Shown one piece after another: positions 54,494 through 64,000 of a stretch of DNA of 64,000 nucleotides. The stretch spans positions 159,339,111-159,403,110 of the forward strand of contig OY294069.1 in the NCBI GenBank assembly GCA_958510875.1, in the 5' to 3' direction. Under the pieces are notes generated by a model. It was not told the DNA's origin. It saw nothing but the letters and a program-made list of their open reading frames with translations, and made no database searches. The first letter of the stretch is position 1. Each line of letters begins with the position of its first letter. The stretch comes from Endomychus coccineus (lineage: Eukaryota > Arthropoda > Insecta > Coleoptera > Endomychidae). The translations under genes were made by a program, and so were the position numbers.

Positions 54494-54745
54494 GTAGCAG
54501 ATAGAGTACTTGAAAGATCCAAGGTCACCAAAAGAGAAGTCGATCATATATTACAAGTTAGATTGGATGACGTGAAGTTTCTCAGAGGCGAACTACTCAA
54601 TAGAAGAGGAGACGTTGTTAACGAAATGAGTTGTTTGGAAACGTACATTACCCGTTTGGTAGATTTCATAAATTATATGGTGAATCCTACAGAGATTTGC
54701 AGGAAATGTTTGATAATGCGAGAAGAAAGGCTTGGAATAGATTTG
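54494..54745 (+). CDS. tektin gene 1, exon b
   Basis: Acceptor aaatgtag (AG 54492-54493) and donor GATTTG|GTAAGC at 54746. 84 codons, phase 0 at both ends. It encodes VADRVLERSKVTKREVDHIL, RLDDVKFLRGELLNRRGDVV and ending CLIMREERLGIDL. All-helical, heptad-rich, with the 'R-x-x-R...I-D-L' end typical of the first tektin rod segment. It corresponds to the 85-codon exon at 61606. Confidence 0.85.
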
Positions 54746-56051
54746 GTAAGCTTTGAGTTTCAATATTTACACTCTAGGGAATGTTGTCGGTTCATAGTCA
54801 GAAACCGCCAAATTTTTCAGTTGGGGCTTTCTTTCTCCGCCGTTGAGGATTTTGATTTTTTCATGTAATCACTGTTGCTGGTATATGTTAGGACGAATGA
54901 TAGCATGATCGTTAAGTTAAAAACAGTGTATTTTTATTCTATTATAATTTTAATTACAATACAGGATAAATATCTCTTTTGGTAGAAATCAATTGCTTGG
55001 CTTTACAAGACCGGACTTCTTATTACAGGGCAGGGGTGTGACCCGCCAAATTGGGCTCATTGTGCGCCCCATGATCAGTAACCTATTATTTTCCACTAAG
55101 TTTGTAGTCCCCCATAAACTTATAATGTTACTAACGGTGTCCCCCCCCGAAAGCAGTTCTGCTTCTGCGAAGTTACGATACCTGAGGGATGCTAAATCTG
55201 GGCACTCCAACGAATGAGACCTAGTTCTTTCGTTCTCTCGGAATCCACGATGCCCTTAAGACGTAGGAATTTATTAAGACGACCCCGACCAGTTACGATT
55301 GTTATCCTCTCCCTAAGGTCCCTCCTATTAAGAGGAAGGGGCGTAGGCTGTTTTATAAAGAGGTTGGCCTTGCTCGTGCCTGGTGAGTTCCGCCGCAAGT
55401 TAATCCACTGCTTGTTCAGTTGGTCTGAAAAGCCGAGACCAAATAAATTGTACTTCATCACCCCAGGGTGCTTCTCGGCACTCTTTGACCAGGATTGATG
55501 CAACTCTAGAAGGCTTAAGAGCTCCCGAAGCTACTGGAATATATATCTACGCATATTTCTAGGATTTCTTCGCTAGTTATCCAAAGTGCAGATCCAAATT
55601 GGATAGACATCCGCCTAAAAAACCATACAGGACGTACCTAGTGCAACTAGGCAATCTTATTTTGGACCCGTTTGTAAACCATACTAGCCCGAGAGTTATC
55701 TTCTTTGTAAAGGGTGAGGATTTTGGATGAAATGAGAGAGATAGCTGGAATCGTGCAATCTCGCTTCATTTCTAGTTCGAAGCACTCAAAAATAGCCTTA
55801 TTCCAGATGACTGAGTGGCCACGAGAGTAATGCAATTGAGTTCAGTAACCCAGGCCGCTTAAACTGCACACCGTTCTCATTGCTTCAACTTTCATGAGTA
55901 AGTGTCCTAGCCAGAGCTCTTTTTGACCATCACACAACCCCTGCATAGGTGGACTATGGGAATATTATATTCGATCTCGTTCTTTCTTCAATGGATAGTT
56001 CAGAAATTTCCCTCTCATCCACTGAATTTAAACCATATTTATGATTTGTAG
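54746..56051. other. intron of tektin gene 1 holding a LINE
   Basis: GT at 54746 and acceptor tttgtag at 56051. The middle is occupied by the minus-strand LINE fragment described next; the rest is unremarkable. Confidence 0.6.
54990..55510 (-). mobile_element. LINE fragment, RNase H and carboxy terminus
   Basis: Minus strand: LNKQWINLRRNSPGTSKANL, FIKQPTPLPLNRRDLRERIT and GRGRLNKFLRLKGI, then after a shift FECPDLASLRYRNF. This is the end of a LINE ORF2 of the Jockey type ('...L-n-x-x-R-x-x-L-x-x-L-v-x-l-l-T-G-H...', then the E-C-P region). GC-richer than the host intron. Shifted and stopped. Confidence 0.7.
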
Positions 56052-56299
56052 GTGCGTGATGAGGTGGAAAAAGAACTACATCAGGAAATCAAAGTAATCG
56101 AAGGAGTTAAAGGTATACTCAGGAATCTTGATGACCAAGCGAATGAAGAAATGCGTCTCTTCAGAGCAGTACTGTACGCTATCGATAGAAATTTGGAAGA
56201 TAAAGATGATGCGATTTCAATCGATCATCGCAATACGATTTTAAACGAAAAAAGTCCGAACTTGAAAATGTATCATGGATTCAGCCCACTAAATCCTGC
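56052..56299 (+). CDS. tektin gene 1, exon c
   Basis: Acceptor atttgtag (AG 56050-56051) and donor CCTGC|GTAAGT at 56300. It enters in phase 0 and leaves in phase 2. It encodes VRDEVEKELHQEIKVIEGVK, LRAVL-like heptads with AIDRNLEDKDDAISID, and ends GFSPLNP. Charged coiled coil with a proline-containing linker at the end, as between the two rod halves of tektins. Confidence 0.85.
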
Positions 56300-56472
56300 G
56301 TAAGTATTTGAAATGCAAATTTAAAGTAGATACCAGTCCAGTATTTTCAAAAATTCAAGGATATGCGTTGAAACATTGTTTTCTTAACCGCCTTTGGTAG
56401 ACTTTGAATTCGAATATTAGCAGTGTAGTAGCAAGAATGTCCTAAGGTTATTGAAGCATGAATTGCTTTTAG

Positions 56473-56695
56473 CAATATTTCTATAGAACTTTGGAACAAA
56501 AACTCTCAAAAAACAATTGCTGATGCTGACAAACAACTGTACGAATCTAGGAAACTTCGTGGTATCATAGATACGCTGATGAAAGGAGCAACAGATGATC
56601 TAATAGCCCAGCGGAATCGAGTAAATGTTGCTTTCGACCTACGCATCAAACAAACTAAAGAAGTGAAGGAAAACTCAGAAAGCTTGCTATGTGAG
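56473..56695 (+). CDS. tektin gene 1, exon d
   Basis: Acceptor ttgcttttag (AG 56471-56472) is preferred over the AG at 56486 because only it keeps the frame; the junction reads PLNPANISIELWNKN. Donor GAG|GTATTC at 56696. It encodes ADADKQLYESRKLRGIIDTL and DDLIAQRNRVNVAFDLRIKQ, matching the tektin pattern 'A-x-x-E-R-x-x-S-x-x-L-R ... D-L-x-x-Q-x-x-x-V-N-x-A-F-x-x-R-I'. Leaves in phase 0. Confidence 0.85.
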
Positions 56696-56814
56696 GTATT
56701 CCAAAAATAACTAATCAAATTCGAACTTTGGGTTGACAAACTTTTCCAAATAGGCTACACATCTCGTGTTCACATCTCTGAGTAAATAAATTATTTGAAT
56801 CATTATATTTACAG

Positions 56815-57033
56815 ATTAGTCAAAAATGTTCAGAAATGAGTAAAAATATAACGAATTTAGAGAAAGCCATTCAAGAAAAGGAACCATATATGGCTCTTGC
56901 CCATACTAGACTTGGGAATAGAGCGCATCGACGTAATATGGAACTTTGTATGGATAAAGTGGAAACTTGGCTAGTAAGTGAAGTTGCTGAAGTTAGAGAA
57001 GACGTTGCTATGTTGCAAGAAATGCTACAGGAG
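56815..57033 (+). CDS. tektin gene 1, exon e with signature nonapeptide
   Basis: Acceptor atatttacag (AG 56813-56814) and donor GAG|GTGAGT at 57034. 73 codons, phase 0 at both ends. It contains LEKAIQEKEPYMALAHTRLG, then RRNMELCMD at 56929-56955, in the place of the tektin signature RPNVELCRD. Three of nine residues differ, including the loss of the proline and of the second arginine. The last helix VSEVAEVREDVAMLQEMLQE is typical. Confidence 0.9.
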
Positions 57034-57433
57034 GTGAGTTATGATCGAGAAATAGGCAATTATCAAAACATGCTTCCCAGTTGCTAACTCATTGGTTTAG
57101 TATTTTTACAACCATCTTCATAGTTAACGTTTGACTTACCAAAAGGAAACTTTAATAGAAGCCAGGAAGTAAAAAAAGGCAACACCGCATGTAGTGTTCA
57201 GGGGCATAGATGATAACAATCTATAGTGTGACGTGGCGTCCGGGACTCTTGGTATACAGACTCCTGTCTGTATACTACATGAATAAAGCCGAATCATTTC
57301 CCTTCAGTATGCCGAGCAAAAGCACACCTCTAGAGAGGGTATTGGTAATGTTTCAATTCCTCTTGTTCTATGCTTTGAAAATGCTTCATACTGTTCACAA
57401 TAATTGTCATCAACTATTTTTAACGTTTTTCAG
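57034..57433. other. intron of tektin gene 1
   Basis: GTGAGT ... gtttttcag. The inside has no recognised element. Confidence 0.6.
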
Positions 57434-57571
57434 GCTCACAGTTCTTCTAGGGCCTTAAGAAAAACACAAATAAATTTGCAAGAAGACATAAATGTGAAGA
57501 ATAACACAATAAAAATAGATGAAGTGGATTGTATGACGATAAGACAAGTTCTTATATATGGATATTATTGA
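57434..57571 (+). CDS. tektin gene 1, last exon
   Basis: Acceptor gtttttcag (AG 57432-57433), stop TGA at 57569-57571. 45 codons: AHSSSRALRKTQINLQEDIN and VKNNTIKIDEVDCMTIRQVL, then a short tail. This is the tektin carboxy-terminal helix ('S-L-x-x-L-x-x-x-Q-x-x-L-E-x-D-I-x-x-K-x-N-S-L-x-I-D'). The six exons give about 390 residues; tektins have about 400-450, so only the amino-terminal piece is missing. Confidence 0.85.
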   Translation, partial: AHSSSRALRKTQINLQEDINVKNNTIKIDEVDCMTIRQVLIYGYY

Positions 57572-58282
57572 AAACGACAGTTTGGATCAATATACATTCC
57601 ATTCGATAATAATTATACATTATACAATAATTATTTACCTGTAGCTAATACTTATACTCATTTACACTTTATTTATAAGTTTATATTATTATATATAAGA
57701 AAGTTAATTTTTATAAATAACATGCTGCAAACTATCATTTGTTTTATTGAGGTAATCAGAAGCTCATTTATTTATTATTTTTATATTTTGTTCTTCAGAT
57801 AATAATAATGAATACTTTATTGAAGTTCAATTATCAAGTAAAGTACAGGCTTAAATTTTACAGATGATTATTTGGTTAATAACTGATTTGTATGTGCAAT
57901 TATATTAATTTGGAACAGCAATAAAGAAATTAGCAAAAAATTTGATTATATTTAGAATAAAATTCAAGTAATTGAATCAAGTTGTCATTTAGTGTTATCC
58001 AAATTGACTAAGTTTCACAAATTGAAGTTGAAGCAGATTTTTCACAACCAAAGGATTTTATTATGAATACGACTATATTTTTTGCTATCCATTTATGAAT
58101 AACTTCCCAGAATCAATAATTTTTTAGCTTTGATATTCATAGGCATTATGTTATAGAGTTTGGAATCAACATGAGGAATAAGCTTTCCAATTATTTATAA
58201 GGTTTTAAGTGTATTTTCAGTAACAAGTTTTCCAAAATACTTTACTGAGGGAAGTAAGTATATAGTGTAAGGGAAATATTGG
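57572..58282. other. AT-rich sequence downstream of tektin gene 1
   Basis: No feature beyond the likely 3' untranslated region in the first 100-200 bases. Confidence 0.4.
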
Positions 58283-58412
58283 TGAGCGGTGTTTGGTGTG
58301 TGGTCTGTGGTGCGTGATATGCATTTTATAGTGTGTGATGTGTGATATGTGGGATGTGGTGTGTAGTGTGTGGTATGTGGTGTGGTATGTGTGTATGTGT
58401 AGTGTGTGTGCC
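58283..58412. repeat. degenerate TG-rich simple repeat
   Basis: Irregular repetition of gtgtgtggt, gtgtgatgtg and tggtatgtgg over 130 bases. Confidence 0.8.
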
Positions 58413-58614
58413 GTTCCTGTTGGTCCTATGGATTTAAAAATTTGCAGATCGCTCTGAAATGATGAATATAGAAACTGTATTGTTTTTGGGTGCAGCAGCC
58501 CCGTTGAATGGTATTTCTGACATCTATCTTCATTTATTCAAATGGAATTATGCTATTATATTAAACATAACGACAACCATGTATTTCTGGTTATCAATAG
58601 GAATTACGCAATCG

Positions 58615-59589
<975 letters not shown>

Positions 59590-60600
59590 AGAAGTTCATT
59601 AGATTAGATTGGATTTGTATGGGGCTTATGGGCTGGTAGCCTATCCACTGCAACCTTTGCACATCTATTGTGTATGCCCTCATGTTATGTAAAAGTTTCC
59701 TGTCCTTAGTGTCCCCATATATTGGAAGGGTTGTGGTTTTTCCTCTCCTATCGTTGAAAACCTTCGCCTTGTTAACCCTTGACAGTATGTGTGCTGAGGT
59801 TTCTTCATCTTGTTGGCAGAACCTATATATGGTTGTATCTACCAGTCCGATGTTGTTCATGTTTATTGTTGTTTGTTGAGTATATAATGCTTAACATCAG
59901 GCCCAACCATAACCTAATTGACCTCCCATTTTGCTTAGTTGGTACTCCGTTAATTTTTTCATTTTGGCGATGGTTCTTTAATTAACTCTTTGGCGTGTCT
60001 CATGTTCGGCGCCAATTAGAGCCCCACGTGCTCCTTCCCGAACTAGTGAATCAGCCTCTCCATTGCCTTTGTAAACTGTGTGGCCTGTATGGAGTTGATG
60101 CTTGAAGAACTAGGAATTGGATTGCTTCAAACCATATAACGGAAGTTTCCCAAGAAGACCTTGGTACCAGACTCGGTTGAATACTTTGGAGATATCCAAC
60201 GCTACAGTTAGTAATACCCCATAATTTTAAATAGATGTCTTCCATACATGTGTTATGTAGGTAGGCAAGTCTCCTGTTGACCTCCGCCGTAAAAAGCCAT
60301 TTTGCTGGATATTCACGATTTTCTAACTCTCTAAGTTTTGGATGAACCCGATTGTTGACTGCTTTCTCCTTTACTTTAGAGATCACAGCTACTTGTACAC
60401 TGAGTCTATATATATATAATTATCAGGGGCCTTTTCTTTTTTGGTGAACTCTAATTATCTTCCAGCAGGAAGGAAACACACCAAGTTTATACAAATATGC
60501 TATAAACAAATGTTGTTGTGTTGATTCTGGGGCACATTTATTATTGATAACAACCGGTGGAATTCTGTCGAGCTCCATAGCCTATTTGGTATTGAGATCA
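59590..60600 (-). mobile_element. LINE fragment with reverse transcriptase, RNase H and tail
   Basis: Minus strand, from 60600 downward: AMELDRIPPVVINNKCAPES and LGVFPSCWK near 60500, ALDISKVFNRVWY near 60190 (first catalytic aspartate block), EVNRRLAYLHNTCMED (upstream block, here displaced), then GHTVYKGNGEADSLVREGAR at about 60080-60020, an RNase H block, and RFCQQDEETSAHILS at 59805 (C-x-x-C-like carboxy end). Internal deletions and stops. It lies between the two tektin genes. Confidence 0.7.
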
Positions 60601-61140
60601 AGCGGAGTCCTTCTAAGTTTGCGCTATAAATAGTTGGTATATAACGAGCTTAGTGTTACCACTTATTAGAGAAACATGAAAAGTGTGCAGAAAGGTTTAC
60701 TCAAATTTTTCCATTACAACAAGGTGCTGGCTGGAAAATAATGTTCATCGTGAACATTGAACACAATCAATTCGAAAAAGTGACCTGTTATATAAGGCAT
60801 ATGGTATAAAGCCGGTCAAATCTAGGAATTTTACGTTTTCGGTGAAGAGGCATAATGAAGACCATATAAATATAAATTTGAATAATGTTTGAGATCTTTG
60901 GTAACTTCTAAACCTAGAATAAAATCTATAGAAGATTCTAAAGAAAAGTATCTTTTGAATTTCTCAATTTATCAACATCTACGAAAGTGATACCATATAG
61001 TGATATACAATATTCTGTGAATGCAAACGAACCTGATTCAAAATTGACAATCAGTCTAAGGGCTTGAGATCAGAAGCCATCAATACATTTTTGGTGAAAC
61101 TGCACCCTCCAAACTATCGGCACTAATTCTTTGTTTTCAG
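60601..61140. other. sequence upstream of tektin gene 2 exon a
   Basis: No amino-terminal exon recognised. Ends in tttgttttcag. Confidence 0.4.
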
Positions 61141-61240
61141 ATTCACTCAAGATCAATGGTACTATTATAATACACAGGCGACGAGGATTAATTTGGCTCA
61201 ACAAGCTCTTGGTGATCAAATAAGGGCAGAATCAGATAAG
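61141..61240 (+). CDS. tektin gene 2, exon a
   Basis: Acceptor ttgttttcag (AG 61139-61140) and donor AAG|GTTTGA at 61241. It is 100 bases and enters in phase 2, exactly as exon a of gene 1. It encodes FTQDQWYYYNTQATRINLAQ and QALGDQIRAESDK. The aromatic/W positions align with YTVSEWYLHC of gene 1. A tandem duplicate is the simplest explanation. Confidence 0.75.
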
Positions 61241-61605
61241 GTTTGAATACTGGTATATCTAAAGAATATGAATTCATAATAATTACGATTCTCGTGCTAC
61301 CAAAGGCGTGAGTAAAATATCTAATTGTTGTATGTGCTGAAAGAATTTCCATTCTTTCATGTCTATATGACTCATTCATTACTTGAGATTACGTTTTTCT
61401 ATCTTCATTTTGCAAAAGAATTAAACATGAAGGTAGTGCGATCTATCTATCATTCGTTATGTTTCAAACTAGAGAATGAAAGAAGGTTGAAGTAACGACA
61501 TATTGTTTCTAATATTCACGTACATCAATATGTCCCAATTAAATTTTGAAGTTGGAAATTAATTGATTCTCCACGTAATATCTAGTTATTCACCTCAATT
61601 TCCAG
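61241..61605. other. intron of tektin gene 2
   Basis: GTTTGA ... caatttccag, no recognised element. Confidence 0.5.
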
Positions 61606-61860
61606 TTAATGAAGACGGTCGAACAACAGTTCCAAGATAACGAAAAAGAATCCACTCACAAGCTAGAAGAGAGAATTTCTGAAATAGAGTTTCTAACCAG
61701 TGAGGTCAAAATCCAACGAAAAGCCATTATCGAGGAAATCGAAAACTTGGAATTATTTGTTTCTCGGATCAAAGTGGCATTGCAAGGTTTGGCCGAGAAA
61801 ACCTACAATATTTGTACGAAATGTATACTCATGCGAGAAGGGAGGATCGGAATAGATTTG
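61606..61860 (+). CDS. tektin gene 2, exon b
   Basis: Acceptor caatttccag (AG 61604-61605) and donor GATTTG|GTTAGT at 61861. 85 codons, phase 0 at both ends. It encodes LMKTVEQQFQDNEKESTHKL, EERISEIEFLTSEVKIQRKA and ends CILMREGRIGIDL, nearly the same end as gene 1 exon b (CLIMREERLGIDL). No later tektin exon is visible before 64000, so the gene continues beyond the window or is a truncated copy. Confidence 0.8.
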
Positions 61861-61944
61861 GTTAGTTCAAAAATGTCATACATAAAGCAACTGAGTGAGC
61901 ATGGGATAATAGTAGCAAACTGATTTACTATTTAAATTAGTATA

Positions 61945-62150
61945 GGTATCTCTAGATTGATCAGTGACACCACTCATCAGCGGAACGAGTAATGCTGTGG
62001 TGTCACCGATAAATATCTGCTGAGGTATATATTACCATACAGAAAGTGAACAGCTAACGCCATCTACCCGTCAGTAGGAAGACAACGCTATGTTAACATT
62101 GACTGAATGGATCTTCCGTACTTCATAAAAGTCACAATCTACAGATACTT
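61945..62150 (-). repeat. retrozyme-like repeat remnant
   Basis: Matches the unit at 20623-20850 in gattgatcagtgac, ctcatcagcggaacgag, aacgccatctacccgtc and the following tail. The hammerhead itself has been deleted down to its CTGATGA (minus strand, from 61978). Located in the intron after tektin gene 2 exon b. Confidence 0.5.
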
Positions 62151-62759
62151 ATACTACCCCTATGAATTAGTTCAATTATTGACCATTCCTACTTTAAGAG
62201 AGTGTCTTATATTGTCTACAATATTGGGGGGATAAACATCCACAAGATTAACTGATGTAAACAGTACAATGATTGGCCCATTAAGCATTTCTCATGTTTT
62301 ATTCAAACGACACAGAATGTAATTGCTATAACAAAAATTGCCTATTTTTTTTTCATAATAATAATATCTGATAATGCTTCTTTATACTGTTCAATCGGTT
62401 TTACCAAAACGTACTATGATTTTTCAAATATAAGTTGCCCTTTCACAAGTGACAAATTACAGTTATTGGCCAGGTACACATAGCTATTAGCCACTCGCGG
62501 TACAGTGATTGGTCTACGGATCTGTAAGAGTGAAAATAATATAAATATGAAAATATGTGAAATACAGGTGGAAAATATAGGAGAAAGATGTTCCTTCTAT
62601 TTTCTTTTAGAACAAGTTATACATCCGAAAATATTTGGATTCTATTTATGTAACTTCAACTCTTCTATACAGAAAAAGTGATACCGAAGTGAACGTGATC
62701 TGCATTTATTTCCAGAACTATCTGGTATTAAGTTTATAGTTCATCCGAAGCATAAGCCG
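62151..62759. other. nothing recognised
   Basis: AT-rich, no feature. Confidence 0.35.
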
Positions 62760-63110
62760 TCTTCTTCAGTGAGTCTTTCGAGTACAAGGTACTCTCTAAG
62801 AGTCGTATCTTCGGTAGGGGTCCTAGTTTCCATTCAGTTCAGGATTCACCCTGAGTTCCTCGGTCTAACACCAGAGAGTCACTATGGAAAGAGCAGTATT
62901 CAGCAGCTCACACAAGGTAACGTGTGTCCACCGTGGGCCACGGCTGCCAAAGTTGTCTGTATAGGCGTGAGTATGGAACCCAGCCTCGTTCAGATCGACT
63001 ATCAAACTCTCTACCACCAGGCAGTAAAGTAGCGGAGACAATACTGGCTCCTGAGGACACCCTCGGCTGACTTTTTCACGTGGAATCCACTGGCGTAGCG
63101 CTTTCCATTT
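62760..63110 (-). mobile_element. LINE reverse transcriptase fragment
   Basis: Minus strand open frame from 63206: RQWIPREKVSRGCPQEPVLS then PLLYCLVVESLIVDLNEAGF, AYTDNF (decayed Y-A-D-D box) and LCELLNTALSIVTLWC. These are the central reverse transcriptase blocks of a Jockey/CR1-like LINE, with the catalytic aspartate pair mutated to D-N. Confidence 0.75.
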
Positions 63111-63216
63111 TCGAATTATGACACGACCTTGTATTGTTTTAAAATAGATACCATAGTAGAAGTAGTAGTTTCGTAGAAAAGAGGATTTTTTTGTTGATTT
63201 CAACAATACATAATAT
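63111..63216. repeat. Tc1-like repeat debris
   Basis: gaattatgacacgaccttgt and the tgttgatttcaacaat stretch are shared with 46815 and 47620. They are parts of the long end repeats of a local Tc1-type family. Confidence 0.4.
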
Positions 63217-64000
63217 AAAAGGTCTGACTTTTTTTCGTTTATTCTCGATTTTTGGCAAATTACAAATTTTCCCGTATTATAGTCAAGCAGTATCTAAATA
63301 GAACAGAAAATAAAAGGACAGAAGAAATATTTATCAATTATTTTAAGAATTAAAAATTATTAAATTAGATTTTGAAACTATAAACATCTACAAAATCTAA
63401 CAAAACCAACATCCAAGCAACGTGGTATACAGAAAAATTAACTGTAATGTTCAAACTGATTTTCGTCTTGTTGTATACAATGTTAACAAAGTTTTTGCAA
63501 ACCTCTCATAGCACTTAATATATGCTGGAATTCCTTGAATTGCATTTTCAGAATTTTACTTTAATTCGTCAATATTTCCAACATTTAGATAAATATTGTC
63601 TTCGAGATGACCCCACAGAAAATAGTCCGAAGGAGACAGGTCAGGGAATCTCGGTGGCCATGCGACAGGTCCATGATTTCCTATCCACATTTCCCGAAAT
63701 TTATAGTAGAGATAAGTTGAGACTGTTCGTGCATTATGAGCGGGTGCTCTATCCTGTAGACACGTATTCTTAAATTCAGCGTCATATTGTCCAGTGCATC
63801 TTCAAGTTTGTTTTGTAGTATCTCTATATACCTAAACTGTGTTTCAAATGCCAGCACTACTTACGTATGCTCCATCAGTCCATATTATGTTCTGCTGCTG
63901 TAAATACCAATTGCAAAAATCTATTCGTTTTGCGTTTTACGGAAAAATTAGTAATTTGCTAAGAATCGAAAATAAACGAAAAAAAAAATTATGTCAAACC
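63217..64000 (-). mobile_element. DUF4817/Tc1-type element, runs to the window edge
   Basis: ggtctgac followed by ttttttcgtttattctcgat at 63220 is mirrored by the last bases of the window (atcgaaaataaacgaaaaaa...gtcaaacc), so both ends are nearly complete within 780 bp. Minus-strand transposase pieces remain: QDRAPAHNARTV near 63740 (second catalytic aspartate region, HD changed to QD) and VAWPPRFPDLSPSDYFLWGH at about 63670-63600 (third catalytic aspartate). The rest of the gene is deleted. Confidence 0.7.

Noticed and set aside
55214..55498. Plus-strand open frame inside tektin intron as an exon
   Set aside because: It is antisense to clear LINE protein blocks on the minus strand, and the flanking tektin exons already join in phase.

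Overview
The window looks like a piece of an insect chromosome, most likely a beetle. The host exons are AT-rich with GT...AG introns, and most of the DNA between them is decayed insect-type transposons: mariner, long-TIR Tc1/mariner, hAT, Ginger, Penelope-like, R1/Jockey-like LINEs and copia. I cannot name the species. There are no rRNA or tRNA genes, no CRISPR and no bacterial-type operon structure.

Host genes. (1) An adhesion-type G-protein-coupled receptor on the + strand appears to run through the first 50 kb. A GAIN/GPS exon lies at 3158-3461. Six phase-compatible exons at 28163-28404, 34378-34528, 46174-46396, 48372-48504, 49180-49306 and 49760-50487 encode the seven-helix domain and a 240-residue cytoplasmic tail. 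The exon joining the GPS to helix 1 was not found, so linking the first exon to the rest is inference. (2) Two tandem + strand tektin genes encode coiled-coil filament proteins of axonemal doublets, in insects mainly of the sperm tail. The first has six exons from 54192 to 57571 but its amino-terminal exon was not found. The second shows only two exons, 61141-61240 and 61606-61860, with nearly the same exon sizes and identical phases, so it is a tandem duplicate that runs off the window or is truncated.

Mobile DNA by region. 0-10 kb: two 2.3-kb Tc1/mariner-type elements with ~600-bp TIRs that reach into their own reading frame, a fold-back element split by a tyrosine-recombinase (Crypton-like) insertion, and a minus-strand LINE. 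10-20 kb: an LTR/primer-binding-site remnant, Penelope-like scraps, a 0.9-kb deleted Tc1 element and two LINE fragments. 20-32 kb: repeats carrying hammerhead ribozyme motifs, including a 363-bp tandem array that resembles animal retrozymes, a mariner inside a TIR element, a 282-bp triplicated repeat, a virus-capsid-like fragment, a hAT MITE with an exact 8-bp target duplication and a LINE. 32-43 kb: a Ginger element with a nested hAT MITE, two hAT derivatives with exact 8-bp target duplications, a 237-bp-arm inverted repeat with a well-formed hammerhead ribozyme in each arm, a GC-rich repeat island and a minus-strand mariner. 43-64 kb: smaller Penelope, copia, LINE and Tc1-type fragments and a 143-bp CA repeat.

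The most unusual signal is how often hammerhead self-cleaving ribozymes recur, in two different repeat families and in Penelope-like debris. All introns were read by eye. Exon boundaries rest on splice dinucleotides, reading phase and family similarity known from memory, with no database search.
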